From Clostridia bacterium (GTDB taxonomy: Bacteria; Bacillota; Clostridia; Christensenellales; Pumilibacteraceae): a stretch of DNA of 8,834 nucleotides. The notes beneath the pieces are model-generated. The model saw only the letters and a list, made by a program, of their open reading frames with translations, had not been told where the DNA came from and searched no databases. The stretch is taken from the NCBI GenBank assembly GCA_900762945.1, contig CAAFIN010000145.1, positions 1-8,834 of the forward strand. The letters are read 5' to 3'. Position numbers and translations under genes: made by a program. How positions within the stretch are numbered: position 1 is the stretch's first letter; the number at the start of each line of letters is the position of its first letter. Below are positions 1 to 5,666 of the stretch, piece after piece.

Positions 1-67
1 AAAAACTGCGGCGCGCGGGCGAGAAATCAAAGGCGATTTTTTCCGCCCGATCGACGAGGAAAATTTT

Positions 68-1177
68 ATGGAAACGATAAACGAAATCCGGCGCGAAGAC
101 GGCGCGGCAGAGGGCAAAACCGCCGACGACGACGCTGTCGTCGCGACTAATGCGGAAAGCCCCGATCGGCAAGACGAATTCGCCGACAATACCGAAACCG
201 CCGACGACGATACGGTCGTAGGTTACGGCGAGGGTGCCAACGGCGGCAGAGTAATCAAACTCAAGAACGGCAAAGAAGTGATTGTTCCCACGGCGCGAGA
301 GGGCAAAGCCCGCTCGATAATGACTGCGGCGGCGTGGGTGCTGCTCGCTTCGCTCGTGCGCGGCATAGGCACTTATTGCTTTATTTCGCCCAACGGCTTC
401 GCGGTTGGCGGCATAGCGGGCGCGGCGGTCATACTCGAGTATATCACGGGCGTCAACCTCGGCTACTTTAACATCGCGATGAATATACCGTTATTGATAC
501 TCGCGTTCTTCTTTCTGTCGAAGCGTTATTTCTTAGCGACCGCCGGCTATACGGTGATGTACAGCCTGGTCACGATCGCGATCGAGCAACTCAATAAGGT
601 CGCCGAGCGCGCCGGCGGCACGCTTCTTTACCACGCGGGACCCGGCGAAAACGTGATTGCGGCGGTGTTCGGCGGCGTAATGTGCGGACTGGCGTTCTGT
701 ATCATGGTACGCGCCGGCGGCAGTCAGGGCGGTACGGATACGATCGCGGCGATTATACAGAAAAAACGCCCCGATCTCGGCATATCGTGGCTGATTTTCA
801 TTATTGATTCGTCGATAATTCTGCTGTCGTTCTTCGTATACGACAAAACGCTCACACCGGTGTTCCTCGCGATTATCGAGTCGTTCTCCTCGAGCGCGGT
901 GTCGGACAAATTCATCAAAGGTTCGCGTTCGGCGCTGAAAGCAGAAATCATAACCAACCGCCCCGACGAAATCAGCGCGGAAATCTTCGACGTGATCGGC
1001 AGAGGAGTGACGATAGTGGACGCGGTTGGGCAGTACACCGGCAAACACCACAAACTTCTTATCTGCGTAATCAAGCGCCGTCAGATCGGCGACCTCGAGC
1101 GCATAATAAAGAAGTATCCCGACACGTTCTCGTATATCGTGTCCGCAAACGAAGTCTACGGTTACTGGAAAAAATAG
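68..1177 (+). CDS. YitT family membrane protein with C-terminal DUF2179 domain
   Basis: The 369-residue product has the YitT layout. A hydrophobic, glycine-rich membrane region spans about residues 86-275 with five or six probable helices, including the motif GGSQGGTD at 217-224. A cytoplasmic DUF2179-type domain follows at about 295-365 (AEIITNRPDEISAEI, then GRGVTIVDAVGQYTGK). Family members are inner-membrane proteins, usually 280-290 residues, with no settled function; a transport role is often suggested. This one carries about 85 extra N-terminal residues, strongly acidic, with the motif TADDDxVV at 18-25 and again at 44-51. The ATG at 68 has GAGGA at 56-60, a good Shine-Dalgarno distance of 7 nt. 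However, the same frame has no stop back to base 2 and its upstream codons look coding, so the gene could be 5'-partial here. The family call is firm; the start is not. Confidence 0.88.
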   Translation: METINEIRREDGAAEGKTADDDAVVATNAESPDRQDEFADNTETADDDTVVGYGEGANGGRVIKLKNGKEVIVPTAREGKARSIMTAAAWVLLASLVRGIGTYCFISPNGFAVGGIAGAAVILEYITGVNLGYFNIAMNIPLLILAFFFLSKRYFLATAGYTVMYSLVTIAIEQLNKVAERAGGTLLYHAGPGENVIAAVFGGVMCGLAFCIMVRAGGSQGGTDTIAAIIQKKRPDLGISWLIFIIDSSIILLSFFVYDKTLTPVFLAIIESFSSSAVSDKFIKGSRSALKAEIITNRPDEISAEIFDVIGRGVTIVDAVGQYTGKHHKLLICVIKRRQIGDLERIIKKYPDTFSYIVSANEVYGYWKK

Positions 1178-1181
1178 AATT

Positions 1182-1222
1182 AAAAAGCGACGTCGCGATT
1201 GTTTCTCCGCAACGCCGCTTTT
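1182..1222. terminator. Bidirectional intrinsic terminator between convergent genes
   Basis: AAAAGCG (1183-1189) pairs with CGCTTTT (1216-1222). Inside it, CGT/ACG and GCG/CGC pairs are separated by single mismatches, around a loop of about 10 nt. The A-run on the left and T-run on the right let it serve both the YitT gene ending at 1177 and the DUF1540 gene ending at 1240 on the other strand. The stem is imperfect, so strength is uncertain. Confidence 0.65.
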
Positions 1223-1239
1223 AGTATTGCCCAGTATAC

Positions 1240-1542
1240 TTACTGCTTTATATAGGTCAGACAGACCGCGCCGTTTTCGCCCTCGTTCATGACGGTGATG
1301 CCGTTGGAAACGCACTTGCCGGACTTGTTGAACACGCAGTCGGCTTCGCAGGAAACGCGGGTATCGACGGAATAATCGGCTTTGACGAAATCGCCTGCCG
1401 CTTCGAACATGGAAACATGCTTGTTTTCGGCTTGCTCGTAAGTCGTGCAATCGGTGCCCTTATCGACCTCGATTTCCTTCGAGCAGCAGCAGTAGCCCTT
1501 GTTGTGCTTGCAGGTAGTCAGCCCGCATTTAAGATCTTTCAT
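1240..1542 (-). CDS. Small Cys-rich protein with two DUF1540 domains
   Basis: The 100-residue product contains two copies of the short DUF1540 motif. The first uses Cys6, Cys11, Cys18-20 and Cys32 (CGLTTCKHNKGYCCC, then IEV). The second uses Cys65, Cys69, Cys77 and Cys94 (CEADCVFNKSGKC, then GITV). The cysteine spacing suggests metal or zinc binding, but the family has no established function. There is no signal peptide or membrane segment, so it should be cytoplasmic. The start is well supported: reading the minus strand, a perfect AAGGAGG lies just upstream of the ATG at 1542. The gene converges on the YitT gene with a shared terminator and diverges from rplI across a gap of about 125 bp. 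I could not find a convincing -35/-10 pair on its strand. Confidence 0.85.
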   Translation of the reverse strand: MKDLKCGLTTCKHNKGYCCCSKEIEVDKGTDCTTYEQAENKHVSMFEAAGDFVKADYSVDTRVSCEADCVFNKSGKCVSNGITVMNEGENGAVCLTYIKQ

Positions 1543-1580
1543 AACGTTGCCTCCTTATTGATATAACTATTATGAGTAAA

Positions 1581-1601
1581 ATTCGCGCTCGTTATTCGCG
1601 C
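1581..1601. repeat. Short direct repeat in divergent DUF1540/rplI intergenic region
   Basis: ATTCGCGC occurs at 1581-1588 and again at 1594-1601, a 13-bp period. It lies just upstream of the rplI -35 box and upstream of the DUF1540 gene. It could be a regulator site, but two 8-mers in GC-rich DNA may be chance. Confidence 0.3.
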
Positions 1602-1616
1602 GGAGCAAACTATTTC

Positions 1617-1645
1617 TTGACAAACGCGGAGTTTTAGGCTAGAAT
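1617..1645 (+). promoter_or_regulatory. SigA-type promoter of rplI
   Basis: A perfect -35 box TTGACA (1617-1622) is followed by a 17-bp spacer and the -10 box TAGAAT (1640-1645). Transcription should start near 1652. That leaves a leader of only about 17 nt, which contains the Shine-Dalgarno site CGGAGGG (1656-1662) before the ATG at 1669. Confidence 0.85.
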
Positions 1646-1668
1646 ATAAGAAAATCGGAGGGTAGATT

Positions 1669-2112
1669 ATGAAAGTAGTGCTTACTGCAGACGTAAAAGG
1701 TCAGGGCAAGAAAAACGATATAGTCAACGTCAGCGACGGTTACGCTCGCAATTATCTTATAAAGAACGGGCTGGCGGTGGAAGCGACCGCGAATATGGTC
1801 AACAGCATCGGCATCTCCAAAGCCGCCGACGAACACCGCAAAGCCGTCGAACGCGCCGAGGCTCAGGAACTTGCAAAGCGCATTTCCGGCACGACCGTTG
1901 TAGTCAGGATCAAAGTGGGCGAAACGGGCAAACTGTTCGGCTCGCTCAACACCCAAGCCGTTGCCGAAGCGCTCGCGAAAGAGGGCATCGACATCGACAA
2001 AAAGAAGATCGTACTGCCCGACGTAATCAAGTCCGTGGGAGTGTACGACGTCACCGTCAAGCCTTACGCCGAGATTTCGGCAAAGATCAAGGTCAAAGTC
2101 GAAGCGCTTTAA
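1669..2112 (+). CDS. rplI: 50S ribosomal protein L9
   Basis: This 147-residue protein is full length for L9, which is usually about 148 residues. The N-terminal rRNA-binding domain carries the signature GQGKKNDIVNVSDGYARNYL (11-30) followed by NGLA (33-36). A long connecting helix follows at about 45-75. The C-terminal domain starts near 76 and contains GKLFGS (87-92), typical of L9. L9 binds 23S rRNA near the base of the L1 stalk and helps keep the reading frame. The usual proline in the LIPxGLA segment is replaced: here it reads LIKNGLA. The gene has its own strong promoter and Shine-Dalgarno site, and neither neighbour is a ribosomal gene. It appears to be transcribed alone, although no clear strong terminator follows. 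Confidence 0.97.
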   Translation: MKVVLTADVKGQGKKNDIVNVSDGYARNYLIKNGLAVEATANMVNSIGISKAADEHRKAVERAEAQELAKRISGTTVVVRIKVGETGKLFGSLNTQAVAEALAKEGIDIDKKKIVLPDVIKSVGVYDVTVKPYAEISAKIKVKVEAL

Positions 2113-2177
2113 TTTTTAAGTTTCGGCTAGTCCGCGAACGTTTATGCGCGCGGGCGCAATCGCACGAGAAAAAGGAT

Positions 2178-2200
2178 ACGGGCGGAAATTATCTGCCCGT
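2178..2200 (+). other. Small hairpin between rplI and the ECF S component gene
   Basis: ACGGGC (2178-2183) pairs with GCCCGT (2195-2200) around an 11-nt loop. The downstream T-run is too short for a confident terminator. A second small stem, TGCGC/GCGCA at 2145-2158, precedes it. These may be a weak rplI terminator or part of a leader for the next gene. I recognise no riboswitch class. Confidence 0.3.
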
Positions 2201-2249
2201 TTGCCGTAAAAGCGGGAAAACGATGAAATAATACTTTCGGAGTGATACG

Positions 2250-2927
2250 ATGGTGAAGAAGAAAATCAACAAAGCGACTACGTTTTATATCGTACTTATC
2301 GCGCTGTTTTCCGCGCTCGTGTGCGTGCTGACGATTTTCGTGCAGATTCCGTGGGGCAAAGGTTATATTAACTTTGGCGATACGCTGATTTTTCTTGCCG
2401 CTTCCTTACTTGGACCCGTAGGCGGCATGATAGCGGGAGCGATAGGCTCGTCGCTCGCCGATATTTTCTCGGGGTTTGCGGTGTACGCGCCGTTTACTTT
2501 TGTCGTAAAGGGCGGCGAAGGCTTCCTTTGCGGCATACTGTATTCCTACGTTTTCCGCAAGCAACGCCCCATTCTGCGCCGTCTGTTCTCGATGCTGATT
2601 GCGGGCGCGTGGATGGTAATCGGCTACTTCCTCACCGACCTTATGCTGTATGGCTGGGAGGCGTCGCTTTTCAATTTCGTTTCGGGCCCGATTCAGGCTG
2701 GGACTTCGCTCGTGGTCGCGCTTATCGTGATGCCGCGCGTGCCGGTGCTGTTCGAGAGCGTAAAACACCACACCGAGAACGACGAAGAGGAACTCTACGC
2801 CGAAATCGAGAATAAAAAGTCCGAAAACGCAAGCGCCGACGAGGTTAACAAGACCGACGAGGTTATCGAAACTACGGCGGATTCCGCGCGTGAAACCAAC
2901 GATAAAAACGACGAGAATAAGGAATAA
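2250..2927 (+). CDS. ECF transporter S component (substrate-binding membrane subunit)
   Basis: This 225-residue protein has the fold of an ECF S component: about six hydrophobic segments over residues 10-165. The first helix contains the AxxxA pattern (Ala18, Ala22) that S components use to contact the shared EcfT subunit. The segment 39-95 (INFGDTLIFLAASLLGP, then GAIGSSLADIFSGFAVYAP and VVKGGEGFLCG) is highly typical of the family branch formerly called DUF1393. These subunits bind a vitamin or other micronutrient and need an energising EcfA/A'/T module, which is not in this window. The substrate cannot be read from sequence. After about residue 172 comes a hydrophilic tail, roughly one third Asp/Glu, which is unusual for S components. 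The ATG at 2250 has GGAG at 2239-2242. It is probably the first gene of an operon with the patatin gene 12 bp downstream. Confidence 0.86.
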   Translation: MVKKKINKATTFYIVLIALFSALVCVLTIFVQIPWGKGYINFGDTLIFLAASLLGPVGGMIAGAIGSSLADIFSGFAVYAPFTFVVKGGEGFLCGILYSYVFRKQRPILRRLFSMLIAGAWMVIGYFLTDLMLYGWEASLFNFVSGPIQAGTSLVVALIVMPRVPVLFESVKHHTENDEEELYAEIENKKSENASADEVNKTDEVIETTADSARETNDKNDENKE

Positions 2928-2939
2928 CGAACGAATATT

Positions 2940-3812
2940 ATGAAATGGTGGGAAAATCGCAAGCAGAATAAGCGGCTCAAAGCCGAGCAAGCCGAGAACA
3001 AACGCAAGATGAAGCGCGACCGCGCGCTCATCGGCGGCAAACTGAAAAAACGCGGCGTTACCGCGCTGTGTCTGGGGGGCGGCGGAGCGAGAGGCTTCGC
3101 GCATATCGGCGCTTTACAGGCGTTCAAAGAGGCAAATATCGATTTCGACCTCGTGGTCGGGTGTTCGGCGGGCAGTATCGTGGGCGCGCTTTACACCGCG
3201 GGCGTAGAGCCGAAAGATATGCTTGCCTACGGCTCGCGATTGCAACTCAAAGACATCAAAAAGGGCTTTATCTGGTCGCCCGACGACTCGATGAAGATCG
3301 GACGTATCGTGTCCGACCTTATCGGCGACGCACAGTTTTCCGACCTCAAAAAGCCGTTTTACGCCGTGGCTACCGATCTCGTCGAGGGCAAGCAGGTTAT
3401 CCTGGACAGCGGCTCGGTCGCGACCGCCGCGGCGGCTTCGAGTACCGTTCCGTTGTTTTTCAAGCCGCTTGTTATGGGCGAAAAACACCTCGTGGACGGC
3501 GGACTACTCAACAATATCCCCGCGGACGTGTGCCGTATGATGGGCGCGGACAACGTTATCACCGTGGACGTGAACCCCACGCGCGGCGGCGGCACGAGCG
3601 AACTGGGGCTTATCAGCGTACTCAAGGCAACTTTCGACATTATGGGCGCGAATGCTTCGGTACACGGGCTTATCAATTCGGACGTAATCGTCGCTCCCGA
3701 CCTCTCGGCGTTCAAGTCGACCGATAAAGAGGGCTACGAAGAAATGTATCGGCTGGGCTACGAAGCGGCGAAAGAAAAATGCGACGAAATTCTCGCGCTT
3801 ATATATAAATAG
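2940..3812 (+). CDS. Patatin-like phospholipase (RssA/YchK-like)
   Basis: The 290-residue product has all patatin landmarks. The oxyanion glycine loop GGGGARG is at 46-52. The nucleophile elbow GCSAG is at 74-78, with Ser76. The catalytic-dyad aspartate is Asp186 in the motif VDGG. The family hydrolyses acyl esters of membrane lipids; the exact substrate is unknown. Residues 1-37 form a very basic, probably helical extension rich in Lys, Arg and Glu, with no signal peptide. This suggests a cytoplasmic enzyme that may touch the inner leaflet of the membrane (inference). The gene begins 12 bp after the ECF S component gene and ends 31 bp before the next gene, so it is probably cotranscribed with both. 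The Shine-Dalgarno site is weak: AAGGA at 2919-2923, 16 nt from the ATG, inside the end of the upstream gene. Translational coupling is likely. Confidence 0.93.
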   Translation: MKWWENRKQNKRLKAEQAENKRKMKRDRALIGGKLKKRGVTALCLGGGGARGFAHIGALQAFKEANIDFDLVVGCSAGSIVGALYTAGVEPKDMLAYGSRLQLKDIKKGFIWSPDDSMKIGRIVSDLIGDAQFSDLKKPFYAVATDLVEGKQVILDSGSVATAAAASSTVPLFFKPLVMGEKHLVDGGLLNNIPADVCRMMGADNVITVDVNPTRGGGTSELGLISVLKATFDIMGANASVHGLINSDVIVAPDLSAFKSTDKEGYEEMYRLGYEAAKEKCDEILALIYK

Positions 3813-3843
3813 AATATAAACCACGATTCCGAGGAGGAAAAAC

Positions 3844-5202
3844 ATGGCTGAAAACAAGAACGGAAAAAGCGGCGCGAAGTCGTCCGGGAAATCGGCTTCC
3901 GGCGCGAAAAAGACCGGCGGCAAGAAGTCTTACAAGCCGCGCTGGGGCGTAAGAATAGCGATAGTGCTGGTAGTCGGCGTACTGCTCGGCGTGAGTATGC
4001 TGTTCGAAAATCAGATCAACCGCGCGCTCGGGCTTGAGAAAATCAACGAAACCAAATACGACGGCACTACCGCGAGTACGGTAAGAAAGCAAAGCGTGGG
4101 CGACGACCTTAACGTGCATTTCGTGGACGTAGGGCAGGGCGACGCTTGCATAGTCGAATTCCCCGACGACAAGAAAATGATTATCGACGGCGGCGACAAG
4201 GACGCGAAAGAAGCGCTGCTTACCTACATAGACGAGAATATCCGCGACAAAGACGGCAATAAAATAACGTATTTCGACTACGCGATACTCACGCACACCG
4301 ACTCCGACCATTGCGGTTCGCTCGACGACGTGCTGAACGCTTATCCCGCGAAAACTTTCTACCGTCCGAACGTCAAGTGTAACTACAAAGATTACGTAGA
4401 CCCCGACGCGGCACTTCTTACTGCTGATTGCGTGTCCAAGGCTACCGCGGCGTACAAGGACGTTATTTCCGCTTCCGAAAAGGGCAGAAACAAGTTCGGC
4501 GAGGACTACAAAGTCTATATAAATTCGGTAAATCTCGACCCGATCGTACCCGATCCCGCCGTTACGCGCGAGGGTGACGCCGGGTATTACTCGCTCAGTT
4601 TCTACGGTCCGAACAGCAACAGTTACAAGGACTGGAACAACTATTCGCCGATAATGATCCTCGAGTACGAGGGTATCAAGATCGCGCTTACGGGCGACTG
4701 CGAGAAAGAGGGTGAAGCCGAGTTCGCCGCAAAAGCCAAGGCGGGCGAAGGTAAGTTCTCCGTGTTCAACGACAGTTACGCCGTAGACGTGATAAAAGCC
4801 GGTCACCACGGCAGCCGCACAAGTACGGGCGAAGCGTTCGTCGAGGCGGTTACCACCGCCGAATCGCGCCCGAACACGCTGATCGTCGTCAGTTGCGGGC
4901 TGAACAACAGTTACAAGCACCCGCACACCGAGAAACTCGAACAATTTAAAAACGAGGGTTTCAAGGACGAAAATATACTGCGTACCGATCGGAACGGATC
5001 GATAGTGCTCGCCGTCAGATACAACGCCGACACCGACGATTTCCGTCTGTTCTACGGCGCCGACCCCATGGTCAAAACGCAGGAAAAGTCCGTCGACTGG
5101 CGGTATATCGCGCTTACGATTTTCATAGTCGTCGCGCTCGTGATACTGATCGAACCCGCAATAAAGGCTATCCGCAAAAAAGCGAAAAAACTGACGAAAT
5201 AA
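3844..5202 (+). CDS. Membrane-anchored ComEC-like metallo-beta-lactamase-fold protein
   Basis: The 452-residue product has a Lys/Ser/Gly-rich N-terminal tail (1-33), a transmembrane helix (about 37-54), a ComEC/Rec2-type metallo-beta-lactamase domain (about 89-395) and a second transmembrane helix (about 420-438), then a basic end. Metal-site motifs are intact: VDVGQGD (94-100), HTDSDH (151-156, the H-x-D-x-D-H form typical of ComEC), TGD (283-285) and GHHGS (320-324), followed by SYKHPH (356-361). In ComEC this domain is thought to degrade the non-transforming DNA strand. Here the ComEC channel domain is absent, so a nuclease or phosphodiesterase role is only inferred. By positive-inside logic both tails are cytoplasmic and the enzyme domain is outside. 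AGGAGG at 3832-3837 is a strong Shine-Dalgarno site. It is the last gene of the run and is followed by a hairpin terminator. Confidence 0.88.
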   Translation: MAENKNGKSGAKSSGKSASGAKKTGGKKSYKPRWGVRIAIVLVVGVLLGVSMLFENQINRALGLEKINETKYDGTTASTVRKQSVGDDLNVHFVDVGQGDACIVEFPDDKKMIIDGGDKDAKEALLTYIDENIRDKDGNKITYFDYAILTHTDSDHCGSLDDVLNAYPAKTFYRPNVKCNYKDYVDPDAALLTADCVSKATAAYKDVISASEKGRNKFGEDYKVYINSVNLDPIVPDPAVTREGDAGYYSLSFYGPNSNSYKDWNNYSPIMILEYEGIKIALTGDCEKEGEAEFAAKAKAGEGKFSVFNDSYAVDVIKAGHHGSRTSTGEAFVEAVTTAESRPNTLIVVSCGLNNSYKHPHTEKLEQFKNEGFKDENILRTDRNGSIVLAVRYNADTDDFRLFYGADPMVKTQEKSVDWRYIALTIFIVVALVILIEPAIKAIRKKAKKLTK

Positions 5203-5247
5203 CCGATATTATAAGGATAATACGACTCTCATAGTATGGGATTCCAC

Positions 5248-5278
5248 GAAACAGCCGAGCAAGCCGCTCGGCTGTTTC
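5248..5278 (+). terminator. Intrinsic terminator after the MBL-fold gene
   Basis: A perfect 13-bp stem, GAAACAGCCGAGC (5248-5260) and GCTCGGCTGTTTC (5266-5278), closes a 5-nt loop AAGCC. The T-rich 3' arm lies about 45 bp after the stop codon at 5202. It should end the ECF-S/patatin/MBL transcript. The leader before the stem (ATAAGGATA at 5211-5219, ATAGTA at 5231-5236, GATTCCACGA at 5240-5249) recurs before the copA terminator. Confidence 0.85.
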
Positions 5279-5296
5279 TCTGAATGATGAGGTAAT

Positions 5297-5321
5297 AGTA
5301 AGGCTTTTCGTTCGATTTTAA
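5297..5321 (+). repeat. 25-nt direct repeat, copy 1
   Basis: This 25-mer begins AGTAAGGCTTTTCGTTCGAT and recurs at 5439-5463 with a single difference (C to T at position 17). The copies are 142 bp apart. Both are followed by an AT-rich stretch ending in ATAA and then GCGC a few bases on. Confidence 0.85.
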
Positions 5322-5329
5322 TAATAAAT

Positions 5330-5480
5330 GCGCCTACGGCTAGATCCTTCGACTTCGCTCAGGATGACATCGGTTTGGGTGGTCGTTTGACGCAGGGGGA
5401 TTCTCACGCGCTACGCACCCGATGTTTGATGGTAAAGCAGTAAGGCTTTTCGTTTGATTTTAAATTATAACGCGCAGTTT
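5330..5480 (+). repeat. Left arm of ~150-nt composite inverted repeat flanking csoR-copA
   Basis: Three blocks of this region reappear in the same order, inverted, at 8657-8820. Block one (5330-5354, starting GCGCCTACGGCT) matches 8796-8820 at 23 of 25 positions. Block two GGGGATTCTCACG (5396-5408) matches 8732-8744 exactly. Block three TAACGCGCAGTTT (5468-5480) matches 8657-8669 exactly. Spacing between blocks is close (66 and 72 nt here, 76 and 75 nt on the right), so the arms are diverged copies rather than chance words. No transposase or clear target-site duplication is visible. Confidence 0.8.
5439..5463 (+). repeat. 25-nt direct repeat, copy 2
   Basis: This is the second copy of the repeat at 5297-5321, identical at 24 of 25 positions. 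It lies inside the left arm of the large inverted repeat. That may mean one unit was inserted into, or duplicated around, an older sequence. Confidence 0.85.
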
Positions 5481-5492
5481 CCGTCTTTCGTC

Positions 5493-5535
5493 GTCATTCA
5501 GAGCGCGGCGGTACGCCGCGCGTGGAATCCCCGAC
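5493..5535 (+). repeat. GC-rich palindromic repeat unit
   Basis: The unit starts GTCATTCAGAG and ends GTGGAATCCCCGAC. Between these is a perfect 8-bp stem, GCGCGGCG (5503-5510) and CGCCGCGC (5514-5521), with a GTA loop. Its two ends resemble a unit at 8708-8746 (GTCATCCTGAG ... GTGAGAATCCCCGAC), which suggests one repeat family. No T-run follows, so it is not a standard terminator. Confidence 0.65.
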
Positions 5536-5593
5536 ATGGAACAGCCGATAATCCTTATTTATTTATCTTTTTCGGCAATACTATTAAAAACGC

Positions 5594-5623
5594 TTGACAA
5601 CGGGAGTGGGAGGGGAGTACAAT
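5594..5623 (+). promoter_or_regulatory. SigA-type promoter of the csoR-copA operon
   Basis: The -35 box TTGACA (5594-5599) and the -10 box TACAAT (5618-5623) are separated by 18 bp. Transcription should begin near 5630, inside the CsoR operator. CsoR binding would therefore block initiation. The leader is about 37 nt, with GAGG (5656-5659) 7 nt before the csoR ATG. Confidence 0.85.
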
Positions 5624-5626
5624 TAT

Positions 5627-5645
5627 TATACCCAGTAGGGGTATA
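5627..5645. promoter_or_regulatory. CsoR operator (copper-responsive)
   Basis: TATACCC (5627-5633) and GGGTATA (5639-5645) form a perfect inverted repeat around AGTAG. This fits the known CsoR-box style TACCC-N4-GGGGTA found before copper operons in Bacillota and Actinobacteria. It lies just downstream of the -10 box and covers the predicted start site. That implies autoregulated repression of csoR-copA, relieved by Cu(I). Confidence 0.88.
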
Positions 5646-5666
5646 AAGAAAAAGCGAGGTTAAGTT

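Larger units (their letters stand above)
5279..5593. other. Non-coding, repeat-filled intergenic region
   Basis: I see no gene in this stretch. It holds two copies of a 25-nt direct repeat, the left arm of a large inverted repeat (5330-5480), and a GC-rich palindromic unit (5493-5535). An AT-rich stretch leads into the csoR promoter. The individual repeats are listed separately. Confidence 0.75.

Noticed and set aside
16..49. Hairpin CGGGCG...CGCCCG with inner AAATC/GATTT near the left edge
   Set aside because: It could be an attenuator or terminator, but no T-run follows. The bases also read as plausible coding sequence in the YitT frame, so the pairing may be chance.
3799..4944. Long minus-strand open frame of 381 codons opposite the MBL-fold gene
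   Set aside because: It is a shadow of a strongly supported plus-strand gene with intact catalytic motifs. The translation is Arg/Val/Tyr-rich with no recognisable domain. The 305-codon minus frame at 533-1450 is rejected for the same reason.
5279..5593. CRISPR array or small-RNA gene in the repeat-rich intergenic region
   Set aside because: There are only two 25-nt copies 142 bp apart, with no regular short spacers and no cas genes. No promoter-plus-terminator pair marks a small RNA.
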